A stretch of 34,373 nt of DNA from Rhodoferax sp. (GCA_025351745.1 JANXVI010000184.1:1-34373); one strand, 5' to 3'; shown: positions 18,048-27,819, counted from the first letter of the stretch. Made by a program: numbers and translations. Notes: generated by a model not told the origin, from the letters alone.

Positions 18048-18113
18048 GATAAGTCACGACTAAATTTACGGGTAAAACTAATTGGTAATTTTGTGACTGT
18101 ATAGTAACTTATC
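18048..18113. promoter_or_regulatory. Nested inverted repeats upstream of the lipid operon
   Basis: The AT-rich gap holds GATAAGT at 18048-18054 facing ACTTATC at 18107-18113, and inside them GTCAC (18053-18057) facing GTGAC (18093-18097). A TATACA box on the minus strand (18098-18103) could be a -10. The symmetry about a common centre suggests two bound operator half-sites or a looped regulator, but no known consensus was recognised. Confidence 0.45.
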
Positions 18114-18204
18114 GCCCAAAGAAGTTTTTACCCACAACTTGAATGTGGATATAGGTTGCTTATCAAAGGGTTGCGCGCGCCAAACTGCGTGCCTGCCGGG
18201 CCGA

Positions 18205-19455
18205 CTACCAGGGGCGGTCGGACGAGGGCATTGCGGTGAGCGGCATCAGGCGCTCCAGATTGATCTGAACCTTGACCTCGCGATGGGGCACGCTGGCCAC
18301 GATCCTGAAATCGCGGGTGCTGGTCTCGCGAATGGTGGGTTCCATCGTCGGCATGCCGCTGCGGTTGATCAACACCGCAACACGCGGGGTGCTGGTGTTG
18401 AGCCCGCGTTTGATGACCACCGCCACCTCATCGGTCGCCAGGCGAACAAAAGAGCCTGGCTGGTAAATGCCCACAGCCTTGATCAGCGCAGCGCCGGTCT
18501 CGTCCACCTGGCGGTTTTCGTCAAAGTAGCAGGCTTGCATAGCGGCCGCCGGTGAAATAGGGACCCGCGAGGCCCGCGGTGCCAAGCGCGCGGCGAACAT
18601 ATCGGCGCGCTGGATCAGGCGCGCTAGCTGCTGCGCCGGTGGACGGGTCTTCAGCGTACCAGGTGTCTGGGTGTGGTGGTCGCGCACGGCCTCGAGCCAC
18701 AGCGCATCGGTTACGCCCATCTCCTTCAGCATCTCGGCAGACTTGGCGGCATGACCATCAATCGCCTGGCGTTGCACCGGCGACGGCAATTCGACCTGCT
18801 TGGTCAATTGGTCTTGCAGCCCAGTCATACTCAAGTTCATGGTCAAAGCCGCCTTGCACAGCGAGGCTTCTTGTTCGGCCGGCCACTTCAGCACTTCGCG
18901 TGCCGCCAGGCTACACATCACGCTGACGAGCATGGCATGGGTGGCGCTGTACATCCGCACTTCCGTTGCGGACAGGTGGATCAGCGCGAACAGCGTGCCA
19001 TCTGGGTTGCGTCGGGAGTGGCGGCTCAATTGACTGTGCACCCGCTCCAGTTTTTCCATGAAGAAGGCTGGCTGGTTGTCCCGCAGCAAGGCATTGGCCT
19101 GTATCTGCAGGTCCAGCCAATCGGCGTGTTCGTCATCCTGTGCGTTGCGGGTGCCCAGCAGTTCACCGGTGATCTTGGCATCGGCTATTTCGCCCAGTGA
19201 CTTGCCGGTACGCACCAGGTTGTGCAGGCGCTCCACATAGGCCCGATGGTGGGCTTCGGAGTCGGCGACGTCGATAAATAGACCTCCCCCGCGCTGCGCG
19301 ATATCCGCCAGATATTCTTTTGAATCGATGACGAAGGCCCGCTTGGCCAACAGAACTCCATTCTTGTCCATCAAGGGAAAAGGCAGGGGCTGGTTGATGC
19401 GTATGGATTCAACGCTAACAGGAACAAGGTGCATAGATACCAAGTAATTATGCAT
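18205..19455 (-). CDS. Degenerate HD-GYP-type protein (probable c-di-GMP-related, catalytic site lost)
   Basis: A 416-residue cytoplasmic protein. The N-terminal 130 residues resemble the DUF3391-like or PilZ-like lead regions of HD-GYP proteins (SIRINQPLPFPLMDKNGVLL). The middle has the HD-GYP helical layout (YSATHAMLVSVMCSLAAREV, then a second helix, then AIDGHAAKSAEMLKEMG, then EAVRDHHTQTPGT), but the HD dyad is replaced by ALTMNLSMTGL and no GYP motif is present, so hydrolysis is unlikely. The C-terminus (GAALIKAVGIYQPGSFVRLA...VAVVIKRG) is the usual tail of HD-GYP proteins. It may bind a nucleotide or protein instead. Start codons at 19455 and 19434 (MHLVPVSVE) are both possible. It is divergent from rfaE2 by 52 bases. 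Confidence 0.75.
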   Translation of the reverse strand: MHNYLVSMHLVPVSVESIRINQPLPFPLMDKNGVLLAKRAFVIDSKEYLADIAQRGGGLFIDVADSEAHHRAYVERLHNLVRTGKSLGEIADAKITGELLGTRNAQDDEHADWLDLQIQANALLRDNQPAFFMEKLERVHSQLSRHSRRNPDGTLFALIHLSATEVRMYSATHAMLVSVMCSLAAREVLKWPAEQEASLCKAALTMNLSMTGLQDQLTKQVELPSPVQRQAIDGHAAKSAEMLKEMGVTDALWLEAVRDHHTQTPGTLKTRPPAQQLARLIQRADMFAARLAPRASRVPISPAAAMQACYFDENRQVDETGAALIKAVGIYQPGSFVRLATDEVAVVIKRGLNTSTPRVAVLINRSGMPTMEPTIRETSTRDFRIVASVPHREVKVQINLERLMPLTAMPSSDRPW

Positions 19456-19507
19456 TGTCAGATCGGCACAATTGCACCAGTCTTGAGCGCCCCTGCCGCC
19501 TGATAGC

Positions 19508-20014
19508 ATGGCACCCATGGATCCCCACGACACCTCTCCGGCGTTTTTGACCAAGATATGCCCGCGCGAAGACTTGCCTGTGCAACTGAGCCGACTGCCA
19601 AAGCCCTGGGTGTTCACCAACGGCGTGTTTGACGTGATCCACCGTGGCCACGTTGTCTATCTGGCGCAGGCGCGCGCGCTAGGTGGAAGCCTGATCGTGG
19701 CGCTGAATACCGACGCCTCGGTGCACCGCCTGGGCAAGGGCGACGACAGGCCTCTCAACAAGGAGGCTGACCGCGCCGTCGTCATCGCGAGCCAGGAGGC
19801 AGTCAGTCTGGTGACCTGGTTTGACGAAGACACGCCGGTGGAATTGATTCAAGAGATCCGTCCCGAAATTTTGGTCAAGGGCGGTGACTACGACATGGCT
19901 GTGCTGCCAGAAACCGCACTGGTCGAATCCTGGGGCGGCCGTGCCATGGCCCTGCCCTTTGTGGCGGGATACTCCACCACAGCGTTGGTGAAAAAGATCC
20001 GGTCAGTCAACTAG
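19508..20014 (+). CDS. rfaE2: D-glycero-beta-D-manno-heptose 1-phosphate adenylyltransferase RfaE2
   Basis: A 168-residue nucleotidyltransferase that activates heptose 1-phosphate with ATP to ADP-heptose for the LPS inner core. It corresponds to the C-terminal domain of HldE and is a separate protein here. TNGVFDVIHRGHVVYL carries the HxGH motif (HRGH), KGGDYDMAVLPE is the middle motif and YSTTALVKKI is the ISSTxI-type end motif. ATG 19508 or 19517 (MDPHDTSPAF) may be the start; neither has a clear Shine-Dalgarno. The end overlaps convergent glnE by 12 bases. Confidence 0.93.
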   Translation: MAPMDPHDTSPAFLTKICPREDLPVQLSRLPKPWVFTNGVFDVIHRGHVVYLAQARALGGSLIVALNTDASVHRLGKGDDRPLNKEADRAVVIASQEAVSLVTWFDEDTPVELIQEIRPEILVKGGDYDMAVLPETALVESWGGRAMALPFVAGYSTTALVKKIRSVN

Positions 20015-22756
20015 TCGTTCGTTGCGCGGCGTGGGCTCAGCGACGGCAGCCGTTTCAAACACCGCTGACCACAAAGCCAAGCCAGCGGCGCGTTCTTGCA
20101 GCACCTGGTCAGGCTCAACTTGCGTAGGCTCTTCGTTGAGGCGCGCGCGGTGCTGGATCTGGCGCAACTTGCGGTAGGCCAGTGCGGCGCTGTCACCCAC
20201 ACCTACCGGCAACAAGCCGCAGGCCTCGGCGCGCAGCAGCAATGCGATGTTGCCGACATTGGCTAGCAATTCGGGATGTTTGCAGCCCTGGGACAACACC
20301 AAAAACTGCACTGCAAACTCAACGTCCACCATGCCGCCCGGGCTGTGCTTGACGTCGAACCGCGCGCCGCGCACCGGGTGGCTTGCGCGTACCTTGGCGC
20401 GCATGCTGCCTATTTCAAGTCCCAGGCCCAGGCTGTCGCGTGGGGCTCCTATGACAGATGCACGCACCGCGTCAAAGCGCGCTTGCAGGCCTGCGTCGCC
20501 CAGTACGCAACGAGCGCGGGTCATGGCCTGGTGCTCCCAGGTCCAGGCCGTGTTGCTGCCGCGCTGCTGTTGGTAGTTGGAATAGGCAGTAAAGCTGGTG
20601 ACCAGCAGGCCAGAATTGCCATTGGGTCGCAAGGCGGTGTCAATTTCGTACAAATCGCCCTCGCCGGTTTTCACGGTCAGCCAGTTGATCAACTTGCGCA
20701 CCAGGGCGCCATAGACTTCGCCGGCGCATTCATCCTCATCGTCGTAGACGAACACAATATCCAGATCGCTGCCGTAGCCCAGTTCTTTGCCACCCAGCTT
20801 GCCGTAGGCAATGATGCCAAAACGGCAATCAGCCTGGTGGCGATTCTTCAGTCTGTCCCAGCACCAGCGGGTGGTGATGCGCAGCACGGCGTCGGCCAGT
20901 GCGCTCAAGTCATCGGCCACCTCTTCCACGCCGAGGCGGCCTTCCACGTCGCGCGCCAGTATGCGGAAAACCTCCGCGTGGTGGGCGCGGCGCAGCAGGT
21001 TCAGCAAGGTTTCGTCGTCGTCCTCGCCCGTGCCTTGCAAAGATGCCAAGCGCCGGTCCAATTCGTATTCAAACTCCCTGGGCTCAAAGCGCTCGTCTAA
21101 CATGCTGCTACCTGCCAACTCGTCGATCACTCCGGGATGCTTTAGCAGGTAGCGGGCTGGCCAGCGTGCGGCACCCAGCATGTGCAGCAGGCGCTGGTGC
21201 ACATTGGGGCGCTCCAGCAGCAGCGCCAAATAGCTGTCACGGCGCAGCAGCGGTTCGATCCAGTCCGCCAGACGCACAGCGGCCTCTTCAGTGACCTTGC
21301 CATCGGTCACCCACTGCGCCGTGCGCAGCACCAGACGGGACAGCCGGGCGCGGGATTCTTCACGCAGGGCCAGCACCCTCGGGTGTTCGCGCCAGGGCAG
21401 AATGCGCGCGCGAAACTCGCCGCTCAACGCGGCCAGCAGTTCGTCGAAATCATTGACGCCAGGCGCAGTTGCCGCACCATTGCAACCCCGGCACTCCTTG
21501 TGTGCGCCACCCAGCAGGGCGTCAAACTCCTGCGCCACCAATTCCCGGTGGCTGTCGAGTTCGTGCAGAAAAGCGCAAGCATTGGCAAAGCCCAGTGTCT
21601 GCGCAATCCACCCCAGATCGGTGTCGGCGGTCGGCAAAATATGGGTTTGCTGGTCGTCCAGGTATTGGATGCGATGCTCGACCTGCCGCAGAAAAACATA
21701 GGCCCGTGCCAGCGCATCGGCCGTGTCCTGGGGCATCAATCCGGCGGCTACCAACCTTTGCAGCGCGCTGAGCGTGGGCCGGGTTCGCAACTCCGGGAAC
21801 TGGCCACCGCGCACCACCTGGAGCAATTGCACGGTGAATTCGATCTCGCGTATGCCGCCGCGCGACAGCTTGACATCGTTGCTGCGTTCGGGCTTGCCAG
21901 CGCTGCGCTTGGTAGCGTGGTCACGGATCTGGCGGTGCAGTACGCGCAGCGCATCAAAGACGTTGTAATCCAGATAACGCCTGAAGACAAAGGACGACAC
22001 CACGCTGCGCAGGCCTTGTGCGCAATTGGAGCGGATGGCCTGGCTGGGCGCTACCACTCTGCTCTTCAACCACGCAAACCGTTCCCATTCGCGGCCTTGC
22101 ACATGGAAATACTCTTCCAGTGCCCCCAGAGATGCCACGGGCGGCCCCGAATTGCCATTGGGACGCAGGGCCAGATCAACGCGGAAAACAAAACCGTGTT
22201 CGGTAGTGTCGCCCACCAGTGCGTAGATGGCGCGCACTTGTTTGCCGAAATACTCCTGGTTGGAGATGCGCCCGCGCCCTTCGGCGTTACCCACGGTCTC
22301 GCCGTCCTGGTCGTAGATGTAGATCAGATCGATGTCGCTGGAGACATTGAGTTCGCGCGCGCCGAGCTTGCCCATGCCGACGATGCACAGGTCGGCCCGC
22401 GTGCCCGGCGCGGACATCGGTGCCCCGTGGACCGCATCCAGCATTCGGCTGCTCTCCTGGTAGGCGGCATCCAGTGCGCATTCGGCCAGGCTGGTCATGG
22501 CGGCGGTAATGGTGGCCAGGGCTGCACCCTCATTGCAATCAAGGCAGACCAGGCGCTCCACGACCAACTGCCGCACCGTACGCAGAGCCGCTCCGGTGTC
22601 GGCGCCCTCAGCACGCAACGCCAGGAACAGTGCATGCATGCTGTCCCTGGTGGGGGCACCCGCATGCAGCAGCGCTAATTGCTGGGCGTAACGGCGGCGT
22701 ATACGTTGCGTAAAGCGGGAACCCTCAGCCAGGTCAGGCGGTCCATTGCGGGTCAT
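20003..22756 (-). CDS. glnE: Bifunctional glutamine synthetase adenylyltransferase/deadenylase GlnE
   Basis: A protein of about 917 residues that adenylylates glutamine synthetase when nitrogen is plentiful and removes the AMP when it is scarce, under PII control. Both nucleotidyltransferase domains are visible: SSDIDLIYIYDQDGE near residue 140 (deadenylase half) and GYGSDLDIVFVYDDEDE near residue 662 (adenylyltransferase half). Other family marks are LDYNVFDALRVLHRQI, SRGGIREIEFTVQLLQ and SPGGMVDVEFAVQFL. The start is uncertain: ATGs at 22792, 22768 and 22756 are all in frame. The last was chosen because the others run into the start region of the divergent yhdP gene at 22784. Confidence 0.95.
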   Translation of the reverse strand: MTRNGPPDLAEGSRFTQRIRRRYAQQLALLHAGAPTRDSMHALFLALRAEGADTGAALRTVRQLVVERLVCLDCNEGAALATITAAMTSLAECALDAAYQESSRMLDAVHGAPMSAPGTRADLCIVGMGKLGARELNVSSDIDLIYIYDQDGETVGNAEGRGRISNQEYFGKQVRAIYALVGDTTEHGFVFRVDLALRPNGNSGPPVASLGALEEYFHVQGREWERFAWLKSRVVAPSQAIRSNCAQGLRSVVSSFVFRRYLDYNVFDALRVLHRQIRDHATKRSAGKPERSNDVKLSRGGIREIEFTVQLLQVVRGGQFPELRTRPTLSALQRLVAAGLMPQDTADALARAYVFLRQVEHRIQYLDDQQTHILPTADTDLGWIAQTLGFANACAFLHELDSHRELVAQEFDALLGGAHKECRGCNGAATAPGVNDFDELLAALSGEFRARILPWREHPRVLALREESRARLSRLVLRTAQWVTDGKVTEEAAVRLADWIEPLLRRDSYLALLLERPNVHQRLLHMLGAARWPARYLLKHPGVIDELAGSSMLDERFEPREFEYELDRRLASLQGTGEDDDETLLNLLRRAHHAEVFRILARDVEGRLGVEEVADDLSALADAVLRITTRWCWDRLKNRHQADCRFGIIAYGKLGGKELGYGSDLDIVFVYDDEDECAGEVYGALVRKLINWLTVKTGEGDLYEIDTALRPNGNSGLLVTSFTAYSNYQQQRGSNTAWTWEHQAMTRARCVLGDAGLQARFDAVRASVIGAPRDSLGLGLEIGSMRAKVRASHPVRGARFDVKHSPGGMVDVEFAVQFLVLSQGCKHPELLANVGNIALLLRAEACGLLPVGVGDSAALAYRKLRQIQHRARLNEEPTQVEPDQVLQERAAGLALWSAVFETAAVAEPTPRNERLVD

Positions 22757-22783
22757 AATTCCTGACATGGTGTTCCAACTACG

Positions 22784-25700
22784 ATGACTCAACTGACCCC
22801 AAACCCATCGCGCGTTCTCAGGGCCGGTGCGTTTGTTGTGCGCACAGCTTTTTGGGTGGTGGCATCAATATGGATGGCATTGTTCATAGTCTGGGGCGCG
22901 CTTCATTTTGTGATTGTGCCGCGAATCGCAGATTTCCGCCCAATGCTGGAGGAGCAGGTCTCTCGCGTGTTGGGGGTAACGGTGCGCATTGGCGCGATCG
23001 TGGCACGTTCCAATGGCCTGATTCCTTCGCTGGAGCTCAACGACGTGCGCATGCTCGACAGCCAGGGGCGTGAGGCCTTGAAATTGCCGTCGGTAATGGC
23101 GGCATTGTCCGCACGCTCGTTGATGGGGCTGGGTTTCGAGCAACTGACGGTGGACCGACCCGAGCTGGACGTGCGCCGTTCTGCAGACGGGCGCATCTGG
23201 GTAGCGGGCTTGCCCCTGCCCAAGGGCGATAGCGCTGACAGTACCGGTGCGGACTGGGTCATGTCGCAGCCGGAATTGGTGATTCGCCACGGGACAGTGA
23301 CCTGGACCGACGAGATGCGCAATGTGCCGCCGTTGGCACTGACCGATGTGGACTGGGTCTTGCGCAACCAGCACCGCACCCACTCCGTGCGGTTGGACGC
23401 CAACCCGCCCGCGCATTGGGGCGAGCGCTTGAGTGTGTCGGGCATCTTCAAGCAGCGCTTGCTCAGTCGCCGCGCCAGCGACTGGAAGGACTGGGAAGGC
23501 CAGATCTACGCCAACTTCGCACAGGTGGACCTGGCGCAACTGCGTCTTTATGCCGACTTGGGCGTCAACTTGGAACAAGGCGTCGGCGCCGTGCGCGCCT
23601 GGGTGGATGTAGCCCGCGGCAGCATTACCGGTGCCACGGCCGACCTTGCGCTCGATGGCGTCAAGGTCACGGTCAATCCCAAATTGGAGGCCCTGGTCTT
23701 GCGCGGCATCAGTGGGCGGCTGGGCGCCAAGACCATCGACGGCGGCATCGAATTTTCAACCAAGGCGCTGCAATTCCAGACCGATGACGGTCTTCATTGG
23801 CCCGGCGGCAACGTGCGACTAACCCTCTTGGCCGGCGACAAAAACAAGCCGCAGAGTGGGGAGCTGGTGGCCGACAAACTGGATTTGGCCGCCATGACGC
23901 AGATTGCCAACCGATTGCCGCTGAACGAAGCAGTCCGCGGTCAATTGGTGCAGTTGGCGCCCAAGGGACTGGTTGAACAGCTTCAGGGCAACTGGCTGGG
24001 CCCGATTGAAGAGCCGACCCGGTTTTCTGCCAAGGGGCACGTGGCGCAACTGGAGATTGCGTCGCGGTCCGTTGGTGCAGGTGCACGCCCCGGTTTCAGG
24101 GGGGCAGATATTGATTTCGACATCAACCAGTCCGGCGGACGCGCGACGATCGCCATGCGGACCGGCGCACTCGATCTGCCCGGTGTTTTTGAGGAAGCCA
24201 TATTGCCCCTGGACCAGTTGAATGGTGATGTGCAGTGGAAGATCGACAACGGTCAGATCAGCGTGGGCTTGCCCAGTCTGCGTTTCAGCAATGCCGATGC
24301 CCAGGGCGAGCTGCAGCTCAAATGGCAGACAGCACCGGTCAGCGCAGCGCCCGGTGCAAACCAGGCGGGGCAAACCGCTTCCCGCTTTCCGGGAATTCTG
24401 GACTTGCAAGGCACGATGAGCCGTGCCGACGCCACCAAGGTGCACCGCTATTTGCCGCTGGGTATTCCGCAGAACGTGCGGGAGTACGTTCGCGAAGCCG
24501 TCACGGCCGGTACCGCGTCGTCGGTCAAATTCAAGGTCAAGGGCCATCTGCACGACTTCCCGTTTGCGACGGCCAAACAGGGCGACTTCCGCATTTCGGC
24601 AGACATTCACAAAGCAACTTTTTCCTATGTGCCGGGCATTTTGTTACCCAAAGACGCGCCGCAATGGCCGGCACTGACCGACTTGTCGGGAGAACTGGTC
24701 ATAGACCGCTCGGTACTGCAGGTCAAGGGCGCCACCGGCAACCTGAAGGGCGCCACAGGCCTGCGCATCACCAAGGTCGACGGGACGGTGGACAGCCTGT
24801 ACCACGGAGCGACTGTGTCCGTCGTGGCAGAGGCCCAAGGGCCGTTGGCCGACGTGCTGGGTTTTGTCAACGCATCGCCACTGAACGCGCTGATGGGCAA
24901 GCCACTCGAACATGCCACGGCTAGTGGTCCGGCTGACTACAAATTCAAGCTCGCATTGCCGATTGCTGCGGTGGACCATGCCACGGTGCGGGGCACCATC
25001 GCGCTGGGTGGCAACGACATACAAATTACACCGGACACGCCGCGCCTGACACGTGCGCGCGGGACCATAAATTTTTCTGAAACCGGTTTTTCGCTGGCTG
25101 GCGCGCAGGCCCGGGCGCTCGGTGGCGATGTGCGTCTAGAGGGGGGAATGGGTGGCAAGGCCGGCGGGCCCCAGCAGTTGCGCCTGCAGGGAACGGCTAC
25201 AGCCGAAGGCTTGCGGCAGGCCCGCGAATTGGGATTTGCAGGCCGGCTGGCCGCGTACGCCAACGGCACGGCGGCGTATACCGCCACGCTGGGTTTTCGG
25301 GCGGGCATACCCGAGCTGCTGATCAACAGCAATTTGGTGGGAATGGCTCTGAATCTACCCGCGCCTTTTGCCAAAACGGCGGACACGCCGCTGCCCTTGC
25401 GCGTGGAGACTTCGGCGGTGAAGGCATCCCTGGGCGTGGGCAGTGACGGAGGCATCCATTTGCAAGACCAGTTGCAACTGGAGGTGGGAAAACTGGTCAG
25501 CGTGGTGTACGTGCGCGATGCATCGGGCCCCGAGGCCCGTGTGCTGCGCGGCGCACTGGCCGTGGGCTTGGCGGCCGATGAATCGGCGCCCTTGCCGACG
25601 GAAGGTGTCGTGGCCAACGTCAATGTGGCGAGTATCGATGTCGATGCGTGGACCGACATTTTGTCGCGCGCCGCCGGGGCAGACCTGTCGGCTACGACCA

Positions 25701-26917
25701 TTGCGGCAACCAGTAGCAATGTCAGTACTAGTCCCGTCAGCATGGGCTATCTACCCACCAGCGTGGCATTGCGCGCGCGCGAACTTACCGTGGGTGGGCG
25801 CAAGCTGAATAACGTCATTGTCGGGGGTGGGCGCGACGGGCTGCTGTGGCGGGCCAACATGGATGCGTCAGAGATCAATGGGTATGTGGAATACCGCCCA
25901 TCATCAGGCGCGAATGCCGGGCGCCTGTACGCCAGGTTGGCCCGTTTGGTGATTGCCCAGAGTACGGCACAAGATATGGAGAGCGTGTTGGACGAGCAGC
26001 CCGCCAGCATTCCGGCGTTGGACATTGTGGTCGAAGACTTTGAGCTGCGTGGCAAGAAGCTGGGCAAAGTCGAGATCGACGCGGTCAACGTGGGTGCCAG
26101 CGCGTCGGCGGTGTCGCGCGACGTGCCGCGTGAATGGCGCTTGAATCGCTTCAACATCACCACACCCGAAGCTGCGTTGACAGCCAATGGCAACTGGACC
26201 AATATCAATGCACAGGCGGGCCCCGTGGCCGGGCGCAGCATCAAGGAGCGCCGCCGTACTGTGATGAACTTCAAGCTCGACATCCGTGACTCAGGTGCGT
26301 TGCTGGACCGCTTTGGCATGAAGGGCGTGGTGCGCAAGGGCCCGGGCAAGGTGGAGGGCCAAGTGGCTTGGCTCGGCTCCCCCATCACGCTGGACTACCC
26401 TAGCCTGTCGGGCAACTTCAACATTAGCGTGGAGAATGGCCAGTTCCTGAAGAAGGACCCCGGCATAGCCAAACTGCTGGGCGTGCTGAGCCTGCAGTCG
26501 CTGCCACGGCGGCTGGCGCTGGATTTCAGGGACGTGTTCAGCGAAGGCTTTTCCTTTGATTTTTTTCGCGGTGACGTGTCGATTGCGCAAGGCATTGCCC
26601 ACACCAGCAATCTGCAGATGAAAGGCGTCAACGCCCTGGTTGCCATGGAAGGGCAGGCCGACATAGCGCAAGAAACCCAGAAAATCAAGGTATTGATCGT
26701 CCCTGAACTCGACGCCGGCACCGCGGCCCTCGTTGCCGGTTACCTGAACCCGGTCATCGGGTTAGGTACCTTTCTGGCGCAACTGGTCTTACGCCGACCC
26801 TTGATCGAAGCCAACACACATGAATACACCATCGACGGCAGCTGGCTCGACCCACAAATCACTGAGGTGAAGCGCAAGTCGGGCAGCCGCGCAAGCAAAT
26901 CCGAGGAACCCAAATGA
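22784..26917 (+). CDS. yhdP: YhdP family AsmA-like envelope protein (TIGR02099 type)
   Basis: A 1377-residue protein with one N-terminal membrane helix (AFWVVASIWMALFIVWGALH, residues about 26-45) and a very long periplasmic part. The beta-rich body with repeated RLEGG/GTATAEG-type strands, and the C-terminal AsmA_2-like region (FNISVENGQFLKKDPGIAKL, FSFDFFRGDVSIAQGIAHTS, PELDAGTAALVAGYLNPVIG) match YhdP. In E. coli YhdP, TamB and YdbH form bridges for phospholipid transport to the outer membrane. The stop TGA overlaps the ATG of the next gene (ATGA), so the two are translationally coupled. The start overlaps the divergent glnE start region. Confidence 0.94.
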   Translation: MTQLTPNPSRVLRAGAFVVRTAFWVVASIWMALFIVWGALHFVIVPRIADFRPMLEEQVSRVLGVTVRIGAIVARSNGLIPSLELNDVRMLDSQGREALKLPSVMAALSARSLMGLGFEQLTVDRPELDVRRSADGRIWVAGLPLPKGDSADSTGADWVMSQPELVIRHGTVTWTDEMRNVPPLALTDVDWVLRNQHRTHSVRLDANPPAHWGERLSVSGIFKQRLLSRRASDWKDWEGQIYANFAQVDLAQLRLYADLGVNLEQGVGAVRAWVDVARGSITGATADLALDGVKVTVNPKLEALVLRGISGRLGAKTIDGGIEFSTKALQFQTDDGLHWPGGNVRLTLLAGDKNKPQSGELVADKLDLAAMTQIANRLPLNEAVRGQLVQLAPKGLVEQLQGNWLGPIEEPTRFSAKGHVAQLEIASRSVGAGARPGFRGADIDFDINQSGGRATIAMRTGALDLPGVFEEAILPLDQLNGDVQWKIDNGQISVGLPSLRFSNADAQGELQLKWQTAPVSAAPGANQAGQTASRFPGILDLQGTMSRADATKVHRYLPLGIPQNVREYVREAVTAGTASSVKFKVKGHLHDFPFATAKQGDFRISADIHKATFSYVPGILLPKDAPQWPALTDLSGELVIDRSVLQVKGATGNLKGATGLRITKVDGTVDSLYHGATVSVVAEAQGPLADVLGFVNASPLNALMGKPLEHATASGPADYKFKLALPIAAVDHATVRGTIALGGNDIQITPDTPRLTRARGTINFSETGFSLAGAQARALGGDVRLEGGMGGKAGGPQQLRLQGTATAEGLRQARELGFAGRLAAYANGTAAYTATLGFRAGIPELLINSNLVGMALNLPAPFAKTADTPLPLRVETSAVKASLGVGSDGGIHLQDQLQLEVGKLVSVVYVRDASGPEARVLRGALAVGLAADESAPLPTEGVVANVNVASIDVDAWTDILSRAAGADLSATTIAATSSNVSTSPVSMGYLPTSVALRARELTVGGRKLNNVIVGGGRDGLLWRANMDASEINGYVEYRPSSGANAGRLYARLARLVIAQSTAQDMESVLDEQPASIPALDIVVEDFELRGKKLGKVEIDAVNVGASASAVSRDVPREWRLNRFNITTPEAALTANGNWTNINAQAGPVAGRSIKERRRTVMNFKLDIRDSGALLDRFGMKGVVRKGPGKVEGQVAWLGSPITLDYPSLSGNFNISVENGQFLKKDPGIAKLLGVLSLQSLPRRLALDFRDVFSEGFSFDFFRGDVSIAQGIAHTSNLQMKGVNALVAMEGQADIAQETQKIKVLIVPELDAGTAALVAGYLNPVIGLGTFLAQLVLRRPLIEANTHEYTIDGSWLDPQITEVKRKSGSRASKSEEPK

Positions 26918-27729
26918 AGATAGCCGCCCTACAAATGGTGTCCACCGGCGATCTGGAGCAGAACCTGCTGCAGGCCCGTGGTTTGCTGGAACAGGCCGCG
27001 CAGCAAGGCGCTGAGCTGGTTGTGCTGCCAGAATACTTTTGCCTGATAGGCCATCGCGATGCGGACAAGCTGACCATCCAGGAGGCGTTTGGCAGCGGCC
27101 CGATCCAGACTTTTCTGGCAGACACTGCCCGTGCGCTGGGCCTGTGGGTGGTGGGTGGTACCTTGCCGCTTGCGGCCTCCAGCCCCGAACGCGTCTACAA
27201 CAGCGCACTGGTCTTCAACCCCGAAGGCGCATGCGTCGCGCGATATGACAAGATGCACCTGTTCCGCTATGACAACGGTGTCGAGTCGTATGACGAATCA
27301 CGCGTGTTGGACCCGGGTACGCACCCGACCCGCTTCGCGTTGCCGTCAAGGGATGGCCACGTCTGGCAGGTGGGTCTGAGTGTGTGCTACGACCTGCGTT
27401 TTGCCGAACTGTACCGCGGCTATGCGCGCGAGGGTGTGGACCTTCTGCTGGTGCCAAGCGCCTTCACCCATACCACCGGCCAGGCGCATTGGGAGGTTTT
27501 GCTGCGCGCGCGTGCCATTGAGAACCTGGCCTACGTGGCTGCTGCTGCCCAGGGCGGTGAGCACCCCAATGGTCGGCGCACTTGGGGGCAATCGATGGTT
27601 ATCGACCCTTGGGGCTTGATCCTCGCGCAGCGGGCGCAAGGTGCCGGTGTGGTGTGCGCCGATCTGGACCCGCACACGCTGGCAAAGTGTCGCGCCCAGT
27701 TGCCGGCGCTGCAGCACCGGCTGCTGTAG
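26914..27729 (+). CDS. Carbon-nitrogen hydrolase (Nit1/Nit2-like amidase)
   Basis: A 271-residue cytoplasmic nitrilase-superfamily amidase with the full catalytic triad: Glu40 (VLPEYF), Lys113 (YDKMHLF) and Cys158 (SVCYDLRFAELYR). The sequence YDKMHLFRYD and RARAIENLAYVAAAAQGG, followed by SMVIDPWG, place it with Nit1/Nit2, of which the bacterial members repair deaminated glutathione. The exact substrate is inferred. It is coupled to yhdP by an ATGA overlap, an arrangement I believe is common in Burkholderiales, without a known functional link. Confidence 0.93.
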   Translation: MKIAALQMVSTGDLEQNLLQARGLLEQAAQQGAELVVLPEYFCLIGHRDADKLTIQEAFGSGPIQTFLADTARALGLWVVGGTLPLAASSPERVYNSALVFNPEGACVARYDKMHLFRYDNGVESYDESRVLDPGTHPTRFALPSRDGHVWQVGLSVCYDLRFAELYRGYAREGVDLLLVPSAFTHTTGQAHWEVLLRARAIENLAYVAAAAQGGEHPNGRRTWGQSMVIDPWGLILAQRAQGAGVVCADLDPHTLAKCRAQLPALQHRLL

Positions 27730-27756
27730 TTGTGCGGCAGCGGGGCATCTAATGGG

Positions 27757-27819
27757 CGCTATGAAAAATATAGTGCTTAAGACATATTCCACGAGGGCTA
27801 GCGGCTGTTTTTACCTAAG
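27757..27819 (+). repeat. Family A repeat at the 3' end of the small membrane protein gene
   Basis: Reads ATGAAAAATATAGTGCTTAA, then CACGAGGGCTAGCGGC and TGTTTTTACCTAAG. On the minus strand it provides the last codons (GKNSR) and the TAG stop of the gene at 27798. Confidence 0.85.

Noticed and set aside
21182-22678. Open frame of about 498 codons on the plus strand
   Set aside because: It is antisense to glnE, whose protein is fully recognisable. High GC content makes long shadow frames; no family motif is visible in it.
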